From assembly GCF_000312545.1 (NCBI RefSeq), contig NZ_HE997540.1, positions 133,908 to 197,907 on the forward strand: 64,000 nucleotides of DNA, given 5' to 3'. The notes under the pieces are model-generated. The model did no database searches. It saw nothing but the letters and a program-made list of their open reading frames with translations, and was not told the DNA's origin. This DNA is from Bartonella senegalensis OS02. Its GTDB lineage: Bacteria; Pseudomonadota; Alphaproteobacteria; Rhizobiales; Rhizobiaceae. Both the position numbers and the translations under genes were made by a program. Within the stretch, counting starts at the first letter, position 1, and every line of letters begins with the position of its first letter. Below, in pieces: positions 28,004 to 39,008 of the stretch.

Positions 28004-29494
28004 ATGACAAAAATCGACATTCCGTTTCAGGATTTCTCACTGAATGACGATACCCTTCATGAAGAATGCGGAGTTTTTGGTATTCTTGGCCATGAAGATG
28101 CCGCGACCTTAACAGCTCTGGGGCTTCATGCACTTCAGCATCGTGGACAAGAAGCAGCTGGGATTGTTTCTTATCATAATAAAGTGTTTCATCAAGAAAA
28201 GCATCTAGGTCTTGTTGGTGATCACTATACAAATCCTGCAACGCTTGCTCGTTTACCAGGAAATCGCGCTATTGGGCATACCCGTTATTCAACAACTGGA
28301 GAAATAGCACTACGCAATGTACAGCCCCTTTTTGCTGAGTTAAAAGCTGGAGGTATTGCTATTGCCCATAATGGCAACCTCACCAATGGTCTTACATTAC
28401 GCCGAGAACTCATTGCCTCTGGTGCCATTTGTCAATCAACATCAGATTCTGAAGTTTTTCTTCACCTTATCGCACGTTCACGTTATGAATCGTCATCGGA
28501 TCGCTTTGTTGATGCTATTCGACAAGTGGAAGGTGGTTATGCCATGTTAGCACTCACACGCACCAAGCTGATTGCTGCGCGTGATCCGATAGGTATTCGA
28601 CCTCTGGTGATGGGTGAACTTGATGGTAAACCAATATTTTGTTCCGAAACCTGTGCTCTTGATATTATTGGAGCAAAATATATCCGTGATGTTAAAAATG
28701 GTGAAATCATCATATGTGAAATACAAAAAAATGGTGAAATTACTACAAAAATTATAAAGTCAGAAAATAATAAACCAGAAAGACTTTGCCTTTTTGAATA
28801 TGTCTATTTTGCTCGTCCTGATTCAATCGTTGGAGGGCGAAGTGTTTATACGGCACGTAAAAATATGGGTATTCATTTGGCGCAAGAGGCTCCCTGTGAA
28901 GGTGATATTGTGGTTCCTGTTCCTGACGGGGGAACACCCGCTGCAATTGGCTATGCCCAAGAAATTGGAATTCCCTTTGAGCTTGGTATTATTCGTAATC
29001 ATTACGTTGGACGCACTTTTATCGAACCAACACAACAAATTCGCGCTTTTGGGGTTAAATTAAAGCATTCTGCAAATCGTCCTGTTATCAAAGGAAAACG
29101 CGTTATTCTGGTTGATGACTCCATTGTACGTGGAACAACATCCGTTAAAATTGTGCAAATGCTTCGCGATGCAGGAGCAAAAGAAGTGCATATGCGTATT
29201 TCTAGCCCTATGATTTTCCATCCCGATTTCTATGGCATTGATACACCTAAAGCTGAAAGCTTGCTGGCTAATCAATATCCAGATTTAAAATCGATGTGCA
29301 ATTTTGTTGGAGCTGATTCATTAGAATTTCTTTCAACAGATGGTCTCTATCTTGCTGTGATCGGGGAAAAACGAAATAATGCTGATCCACAATTTACTGA
29401 CCATTATTTTACTGGAGATTATCCTACACATCTCGTCGATCAAGAAAATATTCCTGAAATTCATCAATTATCTCTCCTTAAAACAAGAGATTAA
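28004..29494 (+). CDS. purF: amidophosphoribosyltransferase
   Basis: 496 residues. A short propeptide of about 21 residues precedes the catalytic C22 in HEECGVFGI, an N-terminal nucleophile glutaminase domain (HTRYSTTG, AHNGNLTN). The phosphoribosyltransferase half has VILVDDSIVRGTTS near residue 365 that binds PRPP. It makes phosphoribosylamine, the committed step of purine synthesis. A four-cysteine iron-sulfur site is not evident in this sequence. The SDR gene starts two bases after its stop. Confidence 0.97.
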   Translation: MTKIDIPFQDFSLNDDTLHEECGVFGILGHEDAATLTALGLHALQHRGQEAAGIVSYHNKVFHQEKHLGLVGDHYTNPATLARLPGNRAIGHTRYSTTGEIALRNVQPLFAELKAGGIAIAHNGNLTNGLTLRRELIASGAICQSTSDSEVFLHLIARSRYESSSDRFVDAIRQVEGGYAMLALTRTKLIAARDPIGIRPLVMGELDGKPIFCSETCALDIIGAKYIRDVKNGEIIICEIQKNGEITTKIIKSENNKPERLCLFEYVYFARPDSIVGGRSVYTARKNMGIHLAQEAPCEGDIVVPVPDGGTPAAIGYAQEIGIPFELGIIRNHYVGRTFIEPTQQIRAFGVKLKHSANRPVIKGKRVILVDDSIVRGTTSVKIVQMLRDAGAKEVHMRISSPMIFHPDFYGIDTPKAESLLANQYPDLKSMCNFVGADSLEFLSTDGLYLAVIGEKRNNADPQFTDHYFTGDYPTHLVDQENIPEIHQLSLLKTRD

Positions 29495-29496
29495 GG

Positions 29497-30246
29497 ATGA
29501 AAAAACTTGATTTTAGTCTCTTTGGTCGTGTTGCACTCGTTACCGGTGCCTCAAGGGGAATTGGGTATCATTTAGCACTAGAACTTGCAGAACGTGGCGC
29601 TCACATTATTGCTCTGGCACGAACAATCAGTGGGCTTACTGAACTTGACAATCAAATCCGCAAAAAAGGTGCTCGTACAACACTCATCCCAATCGACTTA
29701 CATCATATGGAAAACATTGATTCTCTTGCTGTTTCAATTGCTCAGCGCTGGGGAAAACTCGATATTATGATCGCAAATGCAGGAATACTTGGAACACTTT
29801 CGCCAATAGCACACACAGAAAATAAGGTTTTTGAAGATGTTTTTCAAATAAATCTCATCAGCCAATGGCGCTTAATGAAAGCTGTCGAACCCTTGTTGCG
29901 TCAATCTGATGCTGGACGAGCAATCCTGTTATCCTCAAGCGTTGCTCATATTGCGCGTGCTTTCTGGGGACCTTATGCAGCCTCTAAAGCCGCTCTAGAG
30001 ATTATTTCCCGCTGTTGGGCAGAAGAATTAAAGCAAACTCCAATCAAGATTAATTGTGTTGATCCCGGTGCAACACGCACGACCATGCGCGCACAAGCTA
30101 TGCCTGGAGAAGATCCTCAAAATCTTCCTTCACCACAAGAGGTTGCAGCAAAAATAGCATATTTATTCTCACCTGACTTAAAGGAAACAGGCAAACTCTT
30201 TAATGTGCGGAAAAATCGATTTGTGGATTATCATGCACCTCATTAA
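29497..30246 (+). CDS. SDR family NAD(P)-dependent oxidoreductase
   Basis: 249 residues of the classical short-chain dehydrogenase fold. TGASRGIGYHLA near residue 17 binds the dinucleotide, NAG is at about 94-96, and the catalytic residues lie in LLSSSVAHIARAFWGPYAASKAAL (Ser, Tyr, Lys). The C-terminal part lacks the glycine-rich end typical of FabG. Its substrate is unknown. It follows purF closely, a pairing seen in other rhizobia, but no role in purine synthesis is implied. Confidence 0.9.
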   Translation: MKKLDFSLFGRVALVTGASRGIGYHLALELAERGAHIIALARTISGLTELDNQIRKKGARTTLIPIDLHHMENIDSLAVSIAQRWGKLDIMIANAGILGTLSPIAHTENKVFEDVFQINLISQWRLMKAVEPLLRQSDAGRAILLSSSVAHIARAFWGPYAASKAALEIISRCWAEELKQTPIKINCVDPGATRTTMRAQAMPGEDPQNLPSPQEVAAKIAYLFSPDLKETGKLFNVRKNRFVDYHAPH

Positions 30247-30619
30247 AGCAATAAATTGATTTATACAAATAATTCATTTTTCTAGTGAATTAGAAAAGTC
30301 TTTTGAGAAAAGAGGAAATATACCTCTCATGAACCACCTAAATTAAGAGCAATCATAACATTGAAAATTGGTAAATAGAATGATGGTGGGGATTTCGTGT
30401 CTTTAATTGTAAACAGGATAGTGCATAATCAATTCTTGCCCTACTCTACACCCATCACCATAAAGTGGATTTGAAAATAGCAAGAAATATTTTTTAAAAA
30501 GCAAATTTATGAATGAATAGCATTCCTGGCGTGCTTTTCTTTGTTATGAAGCATAGAAATGACCAGCCGGAATTAGATTTCTTTTTATTTCTCATGTGCT
30601 TACAAAAAAATATGAAACT
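30247..30619. other. convergent intergenic region, nothing recognised
   Basis: 373 bases between the convergent SDR and pssA genes. It is AT-rich, with no supportable coding frame, tRNA or clear terminator hairpin. Confidence 0.5.
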
Positions 30620-31459
30620 CTACGAATTTGAAAGAGCTTTAACATTTGTCTTTTTTTCTTCCAAAGCAGCTCGTTTATTATAAGCCACAAAGCTACAGGG
30701 AAGAAAAATCATATAGCTAACAGCTGTGATCAATAAAGTGTGCCATGTATAAGTTGCCAGAAAACCTACATAAATAACAATACCCAGCATACACGGTACA
30801 ACGATATCGCGTCTCAAATTTTGATCAATTGTTTTTCCACTCCACACAGGTAAACGACTGACCAAAAGAAAAGCAATAATGACAGTATAAAGGCTAAAAA
30901 ACAATGCCCAACTCCAACTTGGTACCAAACCAAGCGCTCCTAAATACATAGGCAACAAAAGCAATAATGCCCCTGCTGGAGCCGGAACACCAACAAAATA
31001 ATTTCCCTGCCATTTTGGTATATCTGGATTATCCAGCATCACATTAAAGCGTGCTAAACGCAAACAACAAGCAACACAATAGACAAGTCCTGCGACCCAG
31101 CCAACTTGGTGAGCTTGATTCAAAACAAAGGAGTAAACAATCAATGAAGGCGCAACACCAAAATTAACAACATCGGCAAGAGAATCCATCTGCGCTCCAA
31201 AAGATGAACTCCCATCCATCAAACGGGCAATGCGACCATCAGCCCCATCTAAAATGGCTGCCAAAAGCACCATTAAAATAGCAGCTTCATAGCGGTGCTC
31301 AAAAGCTAAACGAATACTGCTCATCCCTGCGCAAATCGCTAAAATAGTAATAATATTGGGAATGATGTATCGCATCGGTGTGGGTGAACGCCACCGATTT
31401 CCAGCATCATCATGCTGTCCTTCAGGATTAAATGAGGAAAATAGGGAAAAATTTCTCAT
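30620..31459 (-). CDS. pssA: CDP-diacylglycerol--serine O-phosphatidyltransferase
   Basis: 279 residues with about eight membrane helices. The CDP-alcohol phosphatidyltransferase motif DGxxxRxAR/G...G...DSLAD is present as DGADGRIAR and GAQMDSLADVVNFG near residues 75-105. It makes phosphatidylserine from CDP-diacylglycerol and serine. It follows psd after eight bases, so the two steps to phosphatidylethanolamine form one operon. Confidence 0.96.
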   Translation of the reverse strand: MRNFSLFSSFNPEGQHDDAGNRWRSPTPMRYIIPNIITILAICAGMSSIRLAFEHRYEAAILMVLLAAILDGADGRIARLMDGSSSFGAQMDSLADVVNFGVAPSLIVYSFVLNQAHQVGWVAGLVYCVACCLRLARFNVMLDNPDIPKWQGNYFVGVPAPAGALLLLLPMYLGALGLVPSWSWALFFSLYTVIIAFLLVSRLPVWSGKTIDQNLRRDIVVPCMLGIVIYVGFLATYTWHTLLITAVSYMIFLPCSFVAYNKRAALEEKKTNVKALSNS

Positions 31460-31467
31460 TGCTCATC

Positions 31468-32166
31468 CTAATCAAATCTAAATTCAGTTGTAGCACTTTT
31501 ATCGTCAAAAGAGCCTAAAACTGTTTCTCCAGCAATGGCTGTCTGACCAACTGCAACACGCAATTTCACTTCAGCTGGTATATAAATATCAAGACGAGAA
31601 CCAAAACGAATGAGCCCAAAACGTTGCCCAGTAATAACGGAATCATCTTCTTGTGACCAACAAACAATCCGGCGAGCAATTGCTCCAGCTATTTGTACCA
31701 CACCAATTTTACCATGCTTACTACCAATCACCAGCCCATTTCGCTCATTAAATTGGCTGGCTTTATCAAGCTCAGCATTGGCAAACCGACCTGGATGATA
31801 GACAATAGATTCCACTGTACCACTTATAGGAATACGATTGATATGGCATGAAAAAATATCCATAAACACAGAAATACGAATCATTTCTGTATTCCCTAAT
31901 CCCAATTCTTCAGGCGGAATACAAGTCCCTGCAAATGAGATACGCCCATCAGCAGGAGATATAATCCAATTTGGATTCAAAGGAACCACGCGATCTGGAT
32001 CACGGAAAAAATATATACACCATACTGTGAGGACAAGACCACACCAAAACAAAGGACTCCATACCCAACCAAGAATAAGCGAAATAACAAAAAAAGCTAT
32101 GATAAAAGGATAACCCTCTTTATGAATTGGAGCAAAGCTATTATGGACAGATTGTAGAATACTCAT
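31468..32166 (-). CDS. psd: phosphatidylserine decarboxylase proenzyme
   Basis: 232 residues, the short alphaproteobacterial type. The self-cleavage site is FGSR near residues 188-191, where the serine becomes the pyruvoyl group of the small subunit. A hydrophobic N-terminus (about 20-52) and SPADGRI follow the family pattern. It converts phosphatidylserine to phosphatidylethanolamine. It is upstream of pssA in the same operon. Confidence 0.96.
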   Translation of the reverse strand: MSILQSVHNSFAPIHKEGYPFIIAFFVISLILGWVWSPLFWCGLVLTVWCIYFFRDPDRVVPLNPNWIISPADGRISFAGTCIPPEELGLGNTEMIRISVFMDIFSCHINRIPISGTVESIVYHPGRFANAELDKASQFNERNGLVIGSKHGKIGVVQIAGAIARRIVCWSQEDDSVITGQRFGLIRFGSRLDIYIPAEVKLRVAVGQTAIAGETVLGSFDDKSATTEFRFD

Positions 32167-32280
32167 ATAATTTCCTATTCATCAATATGATTCAATAAGT
32201 AATAAAGCTTTTTGTTCCTCCCATCTTTTTCTATACTTAATCAATCACTTTCTATAAAGCTAAAGATCATTTCACGCAGC

Positions 32281-34164
32281 TTATTTTTTACGATTAACAA
32301 CACCAAACTCATCTTTTTCACGCATTTTACGTAATTTTTCTTCTGCTTGCGATGCTTCAAGTTGCTTATTCCACATTGAAGCATACAAACCTTTTTTACG
32401 CAAAAGTTCTGTATGTGTTCCATTTTCAATAATACGACCATTTTTGAGAACCAAAATTTCATCAGCATTGATAACAGTAGAAAGACGATGTGCAATGATC
32501 AATGTTGTACGCCCACGGCTTACAATATCCAATGCTTGTTGAATTTCTTGTTCTGTTGCTGTATCAAGCGCCGCAGTTGCTTCATCAAGAATAAGAAGTG
32601 GAGGAGCTTTTAATAATGTCCGTGCAATGGCTACACGTTGTTTTTCACCACCTGATAGCTTGAGTCCACGCTCACCTACCATAGATTGAAAACCTTCCGG
32701 AAGTATCTCAATAAATTTTGATATCTGTGCCATTTCAGCAGCTTTGCGCATCTCTTCCTCTGTAGCACTTGGACGCCCGTAGCATATGTTATAGGCAATT
32801 GTATCATTAAATAACACTGTGTCCTGCGGGACCATACCAATAGCTTCCCGCAAGCTTTTTTGTGTGACATCACGGATATCTTGTCCATCAATTGTTATAG
32901 AGCCTGCATCAACATCATAAAAACGAAAAAGTAATCGAGAAATAGTCGATTTACCAGCACCTGATGGACCAACAATTGCAACGGTTTTGCCTCCTGGAAC
33001 CTCAAAATCAATATCTTTGAGAATCTGGCGATTCTGATCATAGGAAAATTGTACCTGATTAAACCGAATGCTCCCATTATTAACCACTAATGGTTTGGCA
33101 TCTAATTTATCACCAATTTCCTGCTGAACATCGAGAAGATCAAACATAGCTTCAATATCCGTTAAGCCTTGTCGAACATCACGATAAATTGAACCAATAA
33201 AATTCAACGGAATAGAAAGTTGCATTAACAACGCATTAATAAAAACAAAATCCCCTAAGGTTTGTGCCTTATGAAAAATTTCGTAAGCCGACATCAACAT
33301 CAGGGTCGTCATTCCAATACCAAAAATAACGGACTGACCAAAATTCAGCCAGCTTAAAGATGTCCAAATTTTTGTCGCAGCTTTTTCATAACCTGCCATA
33401 GAAGCATCAAATCGATATGCTTCTAGAGTTTCATTGCCAAAATATTTAACCGTTTCAAAATTTAAAAGAGAATCAACAGCACGTGTATTGGCCTCAATAT
33501 CTGCTGTATTCATTTCTTGCCGAATACGAATACGCCAATCACTCGCTTTAATTGTGAACCACGTATATAAAACAACTGTTATTACAACTATAAGAAAATA
33601 ATGCCAGCCATAGCTTATGTAAAACACAAATGCCGTCAGAGCGAATTCTAACACCGTTGGCACTGTATTAAGAATTGAAAATCTCACAATAGCTTCAATT
33701 CCCTTCGTACCACGCTCAATTACACGAGATAGTCCACCTGTTCGCCTTTCTAAATGAAATCGCAAAGACAGTTCATGAATATGGACAAAGGTCTTATAAG
33801 CCAACCGACGAATAGCATGTTGACCAACCATTGCAAAAAGGGCATCTCGTAATTGGTTTAGTCCAGCTTGAACAATACGTGCGACATTATACGCCAAAAC
33901 GAGCATGATAGGCACAACCCAACTGGATGGAAACCATACAGGGAAATCTAAGCTTACATCGAGCGCATCCGTAGCATATTTAAAGAAATAAGGGACAGAT
34001 ATGAGAATCAGCTTGGCTAAAACAAGATAAAATACCGCCCATATTACACGTATCTTCAGATCACGCCGATCTGCCGGCCACATATAAGGCCATAAATTAT
34101 AAAGCGTACGGAGAGTTTGTCCTGTATCTGACGAGACAGTTTTTACCATTTTATTATGTTTCAT
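32281..34164 (-). CDS. ABC exporter, Atm1/HMT1-type, fused TMD-NBD
   Basis: 627 residues. The N-terminal half is a six-helix type IV exporter domain. The nucleotide-binding half has Walker [11 protein letters not shown], signature LSGGEKQRVAIART and Walker B LLILDEATAALD, followed by the H-loop IIAHRLST. The closest pattern is the Atm1/AtmA group, which in alphaproteobacteria exports glutathione-linked metals or sulfur compounds (Novosphingobium Atm1 is the model). The sequence RYSSxxAHGW-type helices and ETVKYFGNE are characteristic of this subgroup. The exact substrate is inferred. It stands apart from its neighbours with 114-base and 122-base gaps. Confidence 0.9.
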   Translation of the reverse strand: MKHNKMVKTVSSDTGQTLRTLYNLWPYMWPADRRDLKIRVIWAVFYLVLAKLILISVPYFFKYATDALDVSLDFPVWFPSSWVVPIMLVLAYNVARIVQAGLNQLRDALFAMVGQHAIRRLAYKTFVHIHELSLRFHLERRTGGLSRVIERGTKGIEAIVRFSILNTVPTVLEFALTAFVFYISYGWHYFLIVVITVVLYTWFTIKASDWRIRIRQEMNTADIEANTRAVDSLLNFETVKYFGNETLEAYRFDASMAGYEKAATKIWTSLSWLNFGQSVIFGIGMTTLMLMSAYEIFHKAQTLGDFVFINALLMQLSIPLNFIGSIYRDVRQGLTDIEAMFDLLDVQQEIGDKLDAKPLVVNNGSIRFNQVQFSYDQNRQILKDIDFEVPGGKTVAIVGPSGAGKSTISRLLFRFYDVDAGSITIDGQDIRDVTQKSLREAIGMVPQDTVLFNDTIAYNICYGRPSATEEEMRKAAEMAQISKFIEILPEGFQSMVGERGLKLSGGEKQRVAIARTLLKAPPLLILDEATAALDTATEQEIQQALDIVSRGRTTLIIAHRLSTVINADEILVLKNGRIIENGTHTELLRKKGLYASMWNKQLEASQAEEKLRKMREKDEFGVVNRKK

Positions 34165-34286
34165 AAAACCCTGACTTCTCTGTCATCCATTCAGCAAGTA
34201 TCATAATATTTCCCCCTCTTGTCGTTTACAGGTTATACTCTTTTTCTATACGCTTGTCGTAAACTATACTGCTTAATAGTTTTAGG

Positions 34287-34964
34287 CTAGACTGTTTTTG
34301 AAAAAGGGACAAGAAATAATCCTTGAGAGGATTTATTCTTTTGATCTGTATTCTTCTCATACCACTCTGCTGCAAATAAATTTTCAACCTTTACATGCTT
34401 TTTTTTCAATTCGGCTTGCAGCCATTTCTTCGATTTACCGATCTCTTTAAGACCATCATCGAGAATTTCGCCACTTTGCACTAAAATGGTAGACTTTTTT
34501 CCCTCTTCTTTTTTAATAACAGTACAGTCGCCATTGGTCTCCAAACGAACAAAAGCTGCTTCATGTAAATTACAACCTTTAATACGTAACATTGTAATTA
34601 AATCATTTACATTGATACCCAACTTCTTAATCTCATCCATTTGAAAAATACCATCTAAAACTAATGCAATACTCCGCCCCATAACAAGATGACGAAAAAA
34701 GACTGAATGGCGTCCCCATACATTAAGAGAGGTAATCAAAGTTTGCCAAGTGAATAAGACAAGCAATAATTGAATGATACTGATATTTTGATTATAAATA
34801 ACACCCCCAATGATACTCCCCATCACAAAATTGCTTACCAAATCAACCGGTGTCATTTGTCTAAGACTACTACGACCTGTCGTTCTTAAAATTAAGAGGA
34901 AGGCAACAAGGCCTACAACCAATTTAAGTGCAACATATCCATAATAAGATAAAAATTCCATCAA
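34287..34964 (-). CDS. DUF421 (YetF-like) membrane protein
   Basis: 225 residues with three N-terminal membrane helices (GYVALKLVVGLVAFLLIL and following), GRSSLRQMTPVDLVSNFVMGS, then a soluble domain with GRSIALVLDG and LRIKG. These features fit the DUF421/YetF family, whose function is unknown although some members are linked to spore or envelope properties in Bacillus. It lies between cysS (44 bases away, upstream on this strand) and the Atm1-type exporter. Confidence 0.88.
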   Translation of the reverse strand: MMEFLSYYGYVALKLVVGLVAFLLILRTTGRSSLRQMTPVDLVSNFVMGSIIGGVIYNQNISIIQLLLVLFTWQTLITSLNVWGRHSVFFRHLVMGRSIALVLDGIFQMDEIKKLGINVNDLITMLRIKGCNLHEAAFVRLETNGDCTVIKKEEGKKSTILVQSGEILDDGLKEIGKSKKWLQAELKKKHVKVENLFAAEWYEKNTDQKNKSSQGLFLVPFSKTV

Positions 34965-35008
34965 GCTTCCTCCCTGAGTTATGAAAGCTGCTTGCTAGAA
35001 TTCGAGAC

Positions 35009-36520
35009 TCAGAACCGTTTTATTTCCCACAGAGTCGTACGCTCACCAGTTTGTGGATCCTTGATATCTTTTAAGATAATCCCCTCGGCTGCAAGCTTAT
35101 CACGAATTATATCCGCAGCTGTCCACTCTTTATTATGGATAAGTTGCAACCTTTCGGCAATGCGCTGATCAATAAATTTTGCATCAAGAGCAGTTTTTCT
35201 CATAAATAATGGGCATCCTCCATCCCTAACCCATTCTCGCCGCAAGAGTCCAAATAAATTCATCCCATTTGCAAGAGCAACAACATTCCCTTGTTTATAA
35301 AATTTTCGTAAAAGAGTAAGTGCTTTAGGAGTGTTGAGGTCATCACTAAGTGCATTTATCAAAGAGTCATCAATAACTTCATTCTTCTTCTCTATCTCCT
35401 TCTTTTCACAACGAAGCAACTCATACCAACGATACAATTCGCTACTGGATTGCCTTAAACGCTGAGCGGTCCAATTTAACGGTTCACGATAATGCGTTTG
35501 TAACATCGAAAAACGAGCAGATAAACCAGCCCAATTTTGTTTCATTTCATTTGTCAAAATATCATTGAATTCAAAAAAATCACCCTCTAAAATGGAACGA
35601 ATGGTGATGAAGTTGCCAAGGCTTTTAGACATCTTCTTGCCTTCAATTTGCAAAAAACCATTATGCATCCAAAGATTAGCCATGCGCTCAGTCCCGAAAG
35701 CTGAACAACTTTGTGCAATCTCATTTTCATGATGAGGAAAAATCAAATCAAGTCCACCACCATGGATATCAAAAACATTCGCTGTTGGATCATCACATGT
35801 TAAACCACCGCCATAGGGTGCTAATAGCTTTGCCATGGACATTGCTGAACATTCAATATGCCACCCCGGACGCCCCAAAACAGGAATTCCTGCCGGCGAT
35901 GTCCAACCTGGTTCCCCTTCAGCAGATGGCTTCCATAAAACAAAATCCATCTCCTCCCTTTTATAAGCTGCAACATCAACACGTGCCCCTGCTCTCATTT
36001 CACCTAATGAACGTTTTGCAAATGACCCATAATGGGGATTATTCTTTATACTGCTTACTGAAAATAAAACATGATTTGCCGCTTTATAAGCGTGCCCCTT
36101 TTCAAGTAATCTTTCAATTAAAGAACGCATCTCCTCTAAATGATCGGTTGCGCGCGGTTCACTAGTTGGCTTGAGACAACCAAGTGCCATTGTATCTTGC
36201 TGAAATTGAGTATATGTGAGCTGCGTTAATTGGCGAATAGCATCGTTTAGCGCTAATTCTGGATATTCATAAGCTGCACGTGCATTAATCTTATCATCTA
36301 CATCTGTAATATTACGGGCATATATAACGTGCTCTTTGCCATAGATATGGCGTAATAAGCGGAATAAAATATCAAAAACAATGACAGAACGTGCGTTCCC
36401 TATATGCGCGTAATCATAAACTGTTGGACCACAAACATAAAGGCGCACTCTCTTTTCATTTATTGGTATAAAATTCTCTTTTTTACGTGTAAGCGTATTA
36501 TAAAATCGCAGCTCTTTCAT
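35009..36520 (-). CDS. cysS: cysteinyl-tRNA synthetase
   Basis: 503 residues. The class I signature HIGN sits at 39-42 within [14 protein letters not shown], with the zinc cysteine C30. Further zinc ligands lie in [10 protein letters not shown] and HHENE, and KMSKSLGNF is near residue 295. It charges tRNA-Cys. It is the upstream gene of a minus-strand group with DUF421; the gap before it (to 37.0 kb) is over 450 bases. Confidence 0.97.
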   Translation of the reverse strand: MKELRFYNTLTRKKENFIPINEKRVRLYVCGPTVYDYAHIGNARSVIVFDILFRLLRHIYGKEHVIYARNITDVDDKINARAAYEYPELALNDAIRQLTQLTYTQFQQDTMALGCLKPTSEPRATDHLEEMRSLIERLLEKGHAYKAANHVLFSVSSIKNNPHYGSFAKRSLGEMRAGARVDVAAYKREEMDFVLWKPSAEGEPGWTSPAGIPVLGRPGWHIECSAMSMAKLLAPYGGGLTCDDPTANVFDIHGGGLDLIFPHHENEIAQSCSAFGTERMANLWMHNGFLQIEGKKMSKSLGNFITIRSILEGDFFEFNDILTNEMKQNWAGLSARFSMLQTHYREPLNWTAQRLRQSSSELYRWYELLRCEKKEIEKKNEVIDDSLINALSDDLNTPKALTLLRKFYKQGNVVALANGMNLFGLLRREWVRDGGCPLFMRKTALDAKFIDQRIAERLQLIHNKEWTAADIIRDKLAAEGIILKDIKDPQTGERTTLWEIKRF

Positions 36521-37028
36521 CCTTATACTCCGTTAGCGATATTACTCGCCGCTTTTCAAAATAAAGCTTACCCAAAATCATTGTCTTATGTAGATTGAGA
36601 TTCAAACTTTTTCATTTTATGGAAATTTTCATCACTGCTCCACTTTATAGATTTTCTCCATCATTTATCACAAATAACAATCCTTATTTTTATTTGATCA
36701 AGCAAAAGCATTTTCTTGATAAAGATCTCTCATCCCCTTTCTTGATGATAAAACTTTTAGAGAAAGAAATTTTCGATGCAGCAAAAATAACGTGCATTTA
36801 TACAAAAAATCTGAAATTTTTAATCACACGAAAATTTATAAAAATTTTCAATATTCCCATAAGTCTTTCCTTACTGTCTCTTATGCCCTAAATTTTATAA
36901 TAAGTCCCGATGCTCGTCATCATGCATACGTCATTTTGTCCGTATTTTTTAACATATACTCAATGACAAAATGACTTTCTCTGCGATTGTAATTGTATAG
37001 AAATTTATTCAAATGGAGTCATAAAATA
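36521..37028. other. intergenic region between cysS and the TIGR02301 gene
   Basis: 508 AT-rich bases between divergent genes. Short open frames exist but show no signal peptide, motif or ribosome site that I can defend. It presumably contains the two promoters. Confidence 0.45.
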
Positions 37029-37400
37029 ATGCGCAATACATTGATAAAAATTGCTCTTTTAACATTTTATGTAACTCCAATGCCAACTTTTGCGCAGCAA
37101 TCTCCACCTTATGATGCAAAATTGTTACGACTGGCAGAAATTTTGGGAGCCCTACACTCTCTACAAAATCTTTGCAGTACTCCAACAAACCACTGGTATG
37201 ACCACATGAGTGCACTGATTGAGGCAGAAAAACCGTCTCCACAAAGACGTGCTTATTTTTATGAAGCCTTTAATGAAACTTATCGTGCTTTTTCAGAAAA
37301 TTATCATCGTTGTACACAATCAGCAATTGAAGCAAACCAACGATACATTAAAGAAGGAAAATTCTTATCCGAAAACCTTCTTACACCTCTTAGCAATTAA
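37029..37400 (+). CDS. TIGR02301-family small secreted protein
   Basis: 123 residues with a signal peptide (IALLTFYVTPMPTFAQQ). The mature part reads LRLAEILGALHSLQNLC, WYDHMSALI, RAYFYEAFNETYRAF, and later CTQSAIEANQRYI. These match a conserved family of uncharacterised periplasmic proteins in rhizobia (TIGR02301). Two cysteines flank the core and could form a disulphide. The ATG at 37029 is preferred because a TGGAG ribosome site precedes it and it gives a proper signal peptide; an in-frame start at 36993 would add 12 residues. Confidence 0.82.
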   Translation: MRNTLIKIALLTFYVTPMPTFAQQSPPYDAKLLRLAEILGALHSLQNLCSTPTNHWYDHMSALIEAEKPSPQRRAYFYEAFNETYRAFSENYHRCTQSAIEANQRYIKEGKFLSENLLTPLSN

Positions 37401-37614
37401 CCGCCTATAAAAACAGGAAACCTTTAAATTTTTGCTATATTCATGATAATAATTGAAAAAATAAATGAACTAATCAACAAAATCTAACATAAAGAACTAT
37501 TTCAATTGCTAAAAAACAAATCCGCAAAAGACTTTTATTTATGGGTACTAATTCATCATGAGAAGTTTTTCCAAACAAAAAATCATCCCATAAAACCTCT
37601 CAATTTTTATCTGT

Positions 37615-38943
37615 TCACACCAAAACTTCCGTAAATTTAACAGGCTGTCCCTGTGAAGGGGTCACAATTTCACCTTCCCACATAACCCGCATGCCACGAA
37701 TAATGGTCCCAACGGGCCAACCTTTAACCTTTTTACCATCATAAGGTGTCCAACCCGCGCGTGAACCAATCAATGCATTTGTCATAATCTCTTCCCGTTT
37801 AAGGTCAACAATAGTTAAGTCCGCATCATATCCAACAGCAAGGCGTCCTTTACAACTTATACCAAAAATACGACTGGGGCCATGAGACGTGAGATCAACA
37901 AAACGTTCAAGAGATATCTTCCCTGCATTGACATGGGTTAACATAATTGCTGCTGTTGTCTGCACACCTGTCATCCCTGAAGGTGAAGAAGGATAAGCTT
38001 GAAGCTTTTCTTCAAGCGTATGGGGCGCATGATCAGAACCTAAAATATCGATAATACCCTGCTGAACACCGTACCAAAGAGCTTCACGGTGGTGACTCTC
38101 ACGGATAGGTGGATTCATCTGAATCAACGTGCCCAATTGCTGATAATCATCAGACGTTAAAGTCAAATGATGGTGCGTGACTTCAATTGTTGCGATATCC
38201 TTATGATTTTTCAAAAAATTAATTTCTTCCGCAGTAGAAAGATGTAAAATATGGATACGCGCCTTTATTTCATGCGCGATTTTCACCAAGCGTTGCGTAC
38301 ATTTTAATGCTGCAACCTCATCACGCCAAACCGAATGTGATGATGCATCCCCTTCAATACGTAACATTTTACGCTCTTTAAGCCTTGCTTCATCTTCAGA
38401 ATGAAAAGCCGCTCGACGGCGTATATTTTTCAAAATAAGACGGACACTTTCATCATCATCCACTAAAAGATCACCCGTAGAAGACCCCATGAAAACTTTA
38501 ATTCCGGCAGCACCAGGAAGTCTTTCCAACTCAGCCAATTGATGTACGTTTTCACGTGTTCCCCCAACCCAAAATGCAAAATCACAATGCATCCGGTGAA
38601 ATCCGCGTTTTACCTTATCAGTCAATGTTTCTTCCGATGTTGTCAATGGATCAGTATTAGGCATTTCAAAAACTGCTGTCACTCCCCCCAAAACCGCAGC
38701 ACGAGATCCACTTTCCAAATCCTCTTTATGTTCATTACCCGGCTCACGAAAATGAACTTGGCTATCAATGATACCAGGCAAAATATGGAGCCCTGTACAG
38801 TCAATCACCTCCCCAGCAGACGTACGTGTAAGATCACCAATTTCAGCAATACGACCATTCGTGACACCAATATCACGTTTGCTACTTCCGTCATGATTTA
38901 CAACTGTTGCGCCTTTAAAAATTGTATCAAATGTTTTAAACAT
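37615..38943 (-). CDS. pyrC: dihydroorotase (class I type)
   Basis: 442 residues of the cyclic amidohydrolase family. The metal-binding HxR motif is in DSQVHFREPG; a lysine that could be carbamylated lies in IKVFMGSSTG; further ligands are in VTHHHLTL and LGSDHAPHTLEEK, where the Asp is catalytic. It closes carbamoyl-aspartate to dihydroorotate in pyrimidine synthesis. The same family includes allantoinase and non-catalytic PyrC homologues. The active-site residues are present here, so I favour a true dihydroorotase. pyrE at 48.4 kb serves the same pathway. Confidence 0.88.
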   Translation of the reverse strand: MFKTFDTIFKGATVVNHDGSSKRDIGVTNGRIAEIGDLTRTSAGEVIDCTGLHILPGIIDSQVHFREPGNEHKEDLESGSRAAVLGGVTAVFEMPNTDPLTTSEETLTDKVKRGFHRMHCDFAFWVGGTRENVHQLAELERLPGAAGIKVFMGSSTGDLLVDDDESVRLILKNIRRRAAFHSEDEARLKERKMLRIEGDASSHSVWRDEVAALKCTQRLVKIAHEIKARIHILHLSTAEEINFLKNHKDIATIEVTHHHLTLTSDDYQQLGTLIQMNPPIRESHHREALWYGVQQGIIDILGSDHAPHTLEEKLQAYPSSPSGMTGVQTTAAIMLTHVNAGKISLERFVDLTSHGPSRIFGISCKGRLAVGYDADLTIVDLKREEIMTNALIGSRAGWTPYDGKKVKGWPVGTIIRGMRVMWEGEIVTPSQGQPVKFTEVLV

Positions 38944-39008
38944 GATCGTACTCTTTCAATGTTCCCTTGTTCATCGATTATGTAACTTTAAGCAGAAAGG
39001 CAAGAACC

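Noticed and set aside
28004-28070. A purine riboswitch before purF
   Set aside because: The 79-base spacer after cvpA is too short and lacks the conserved purine-aptamer loops.
36595-36974. Short plus-strand frames between cysS and the TIGR02301 gene
   Set aside because: AT-rich, Phe/Ile-rich composition without ribosome sites or motifs; expected by chance in such DNA.
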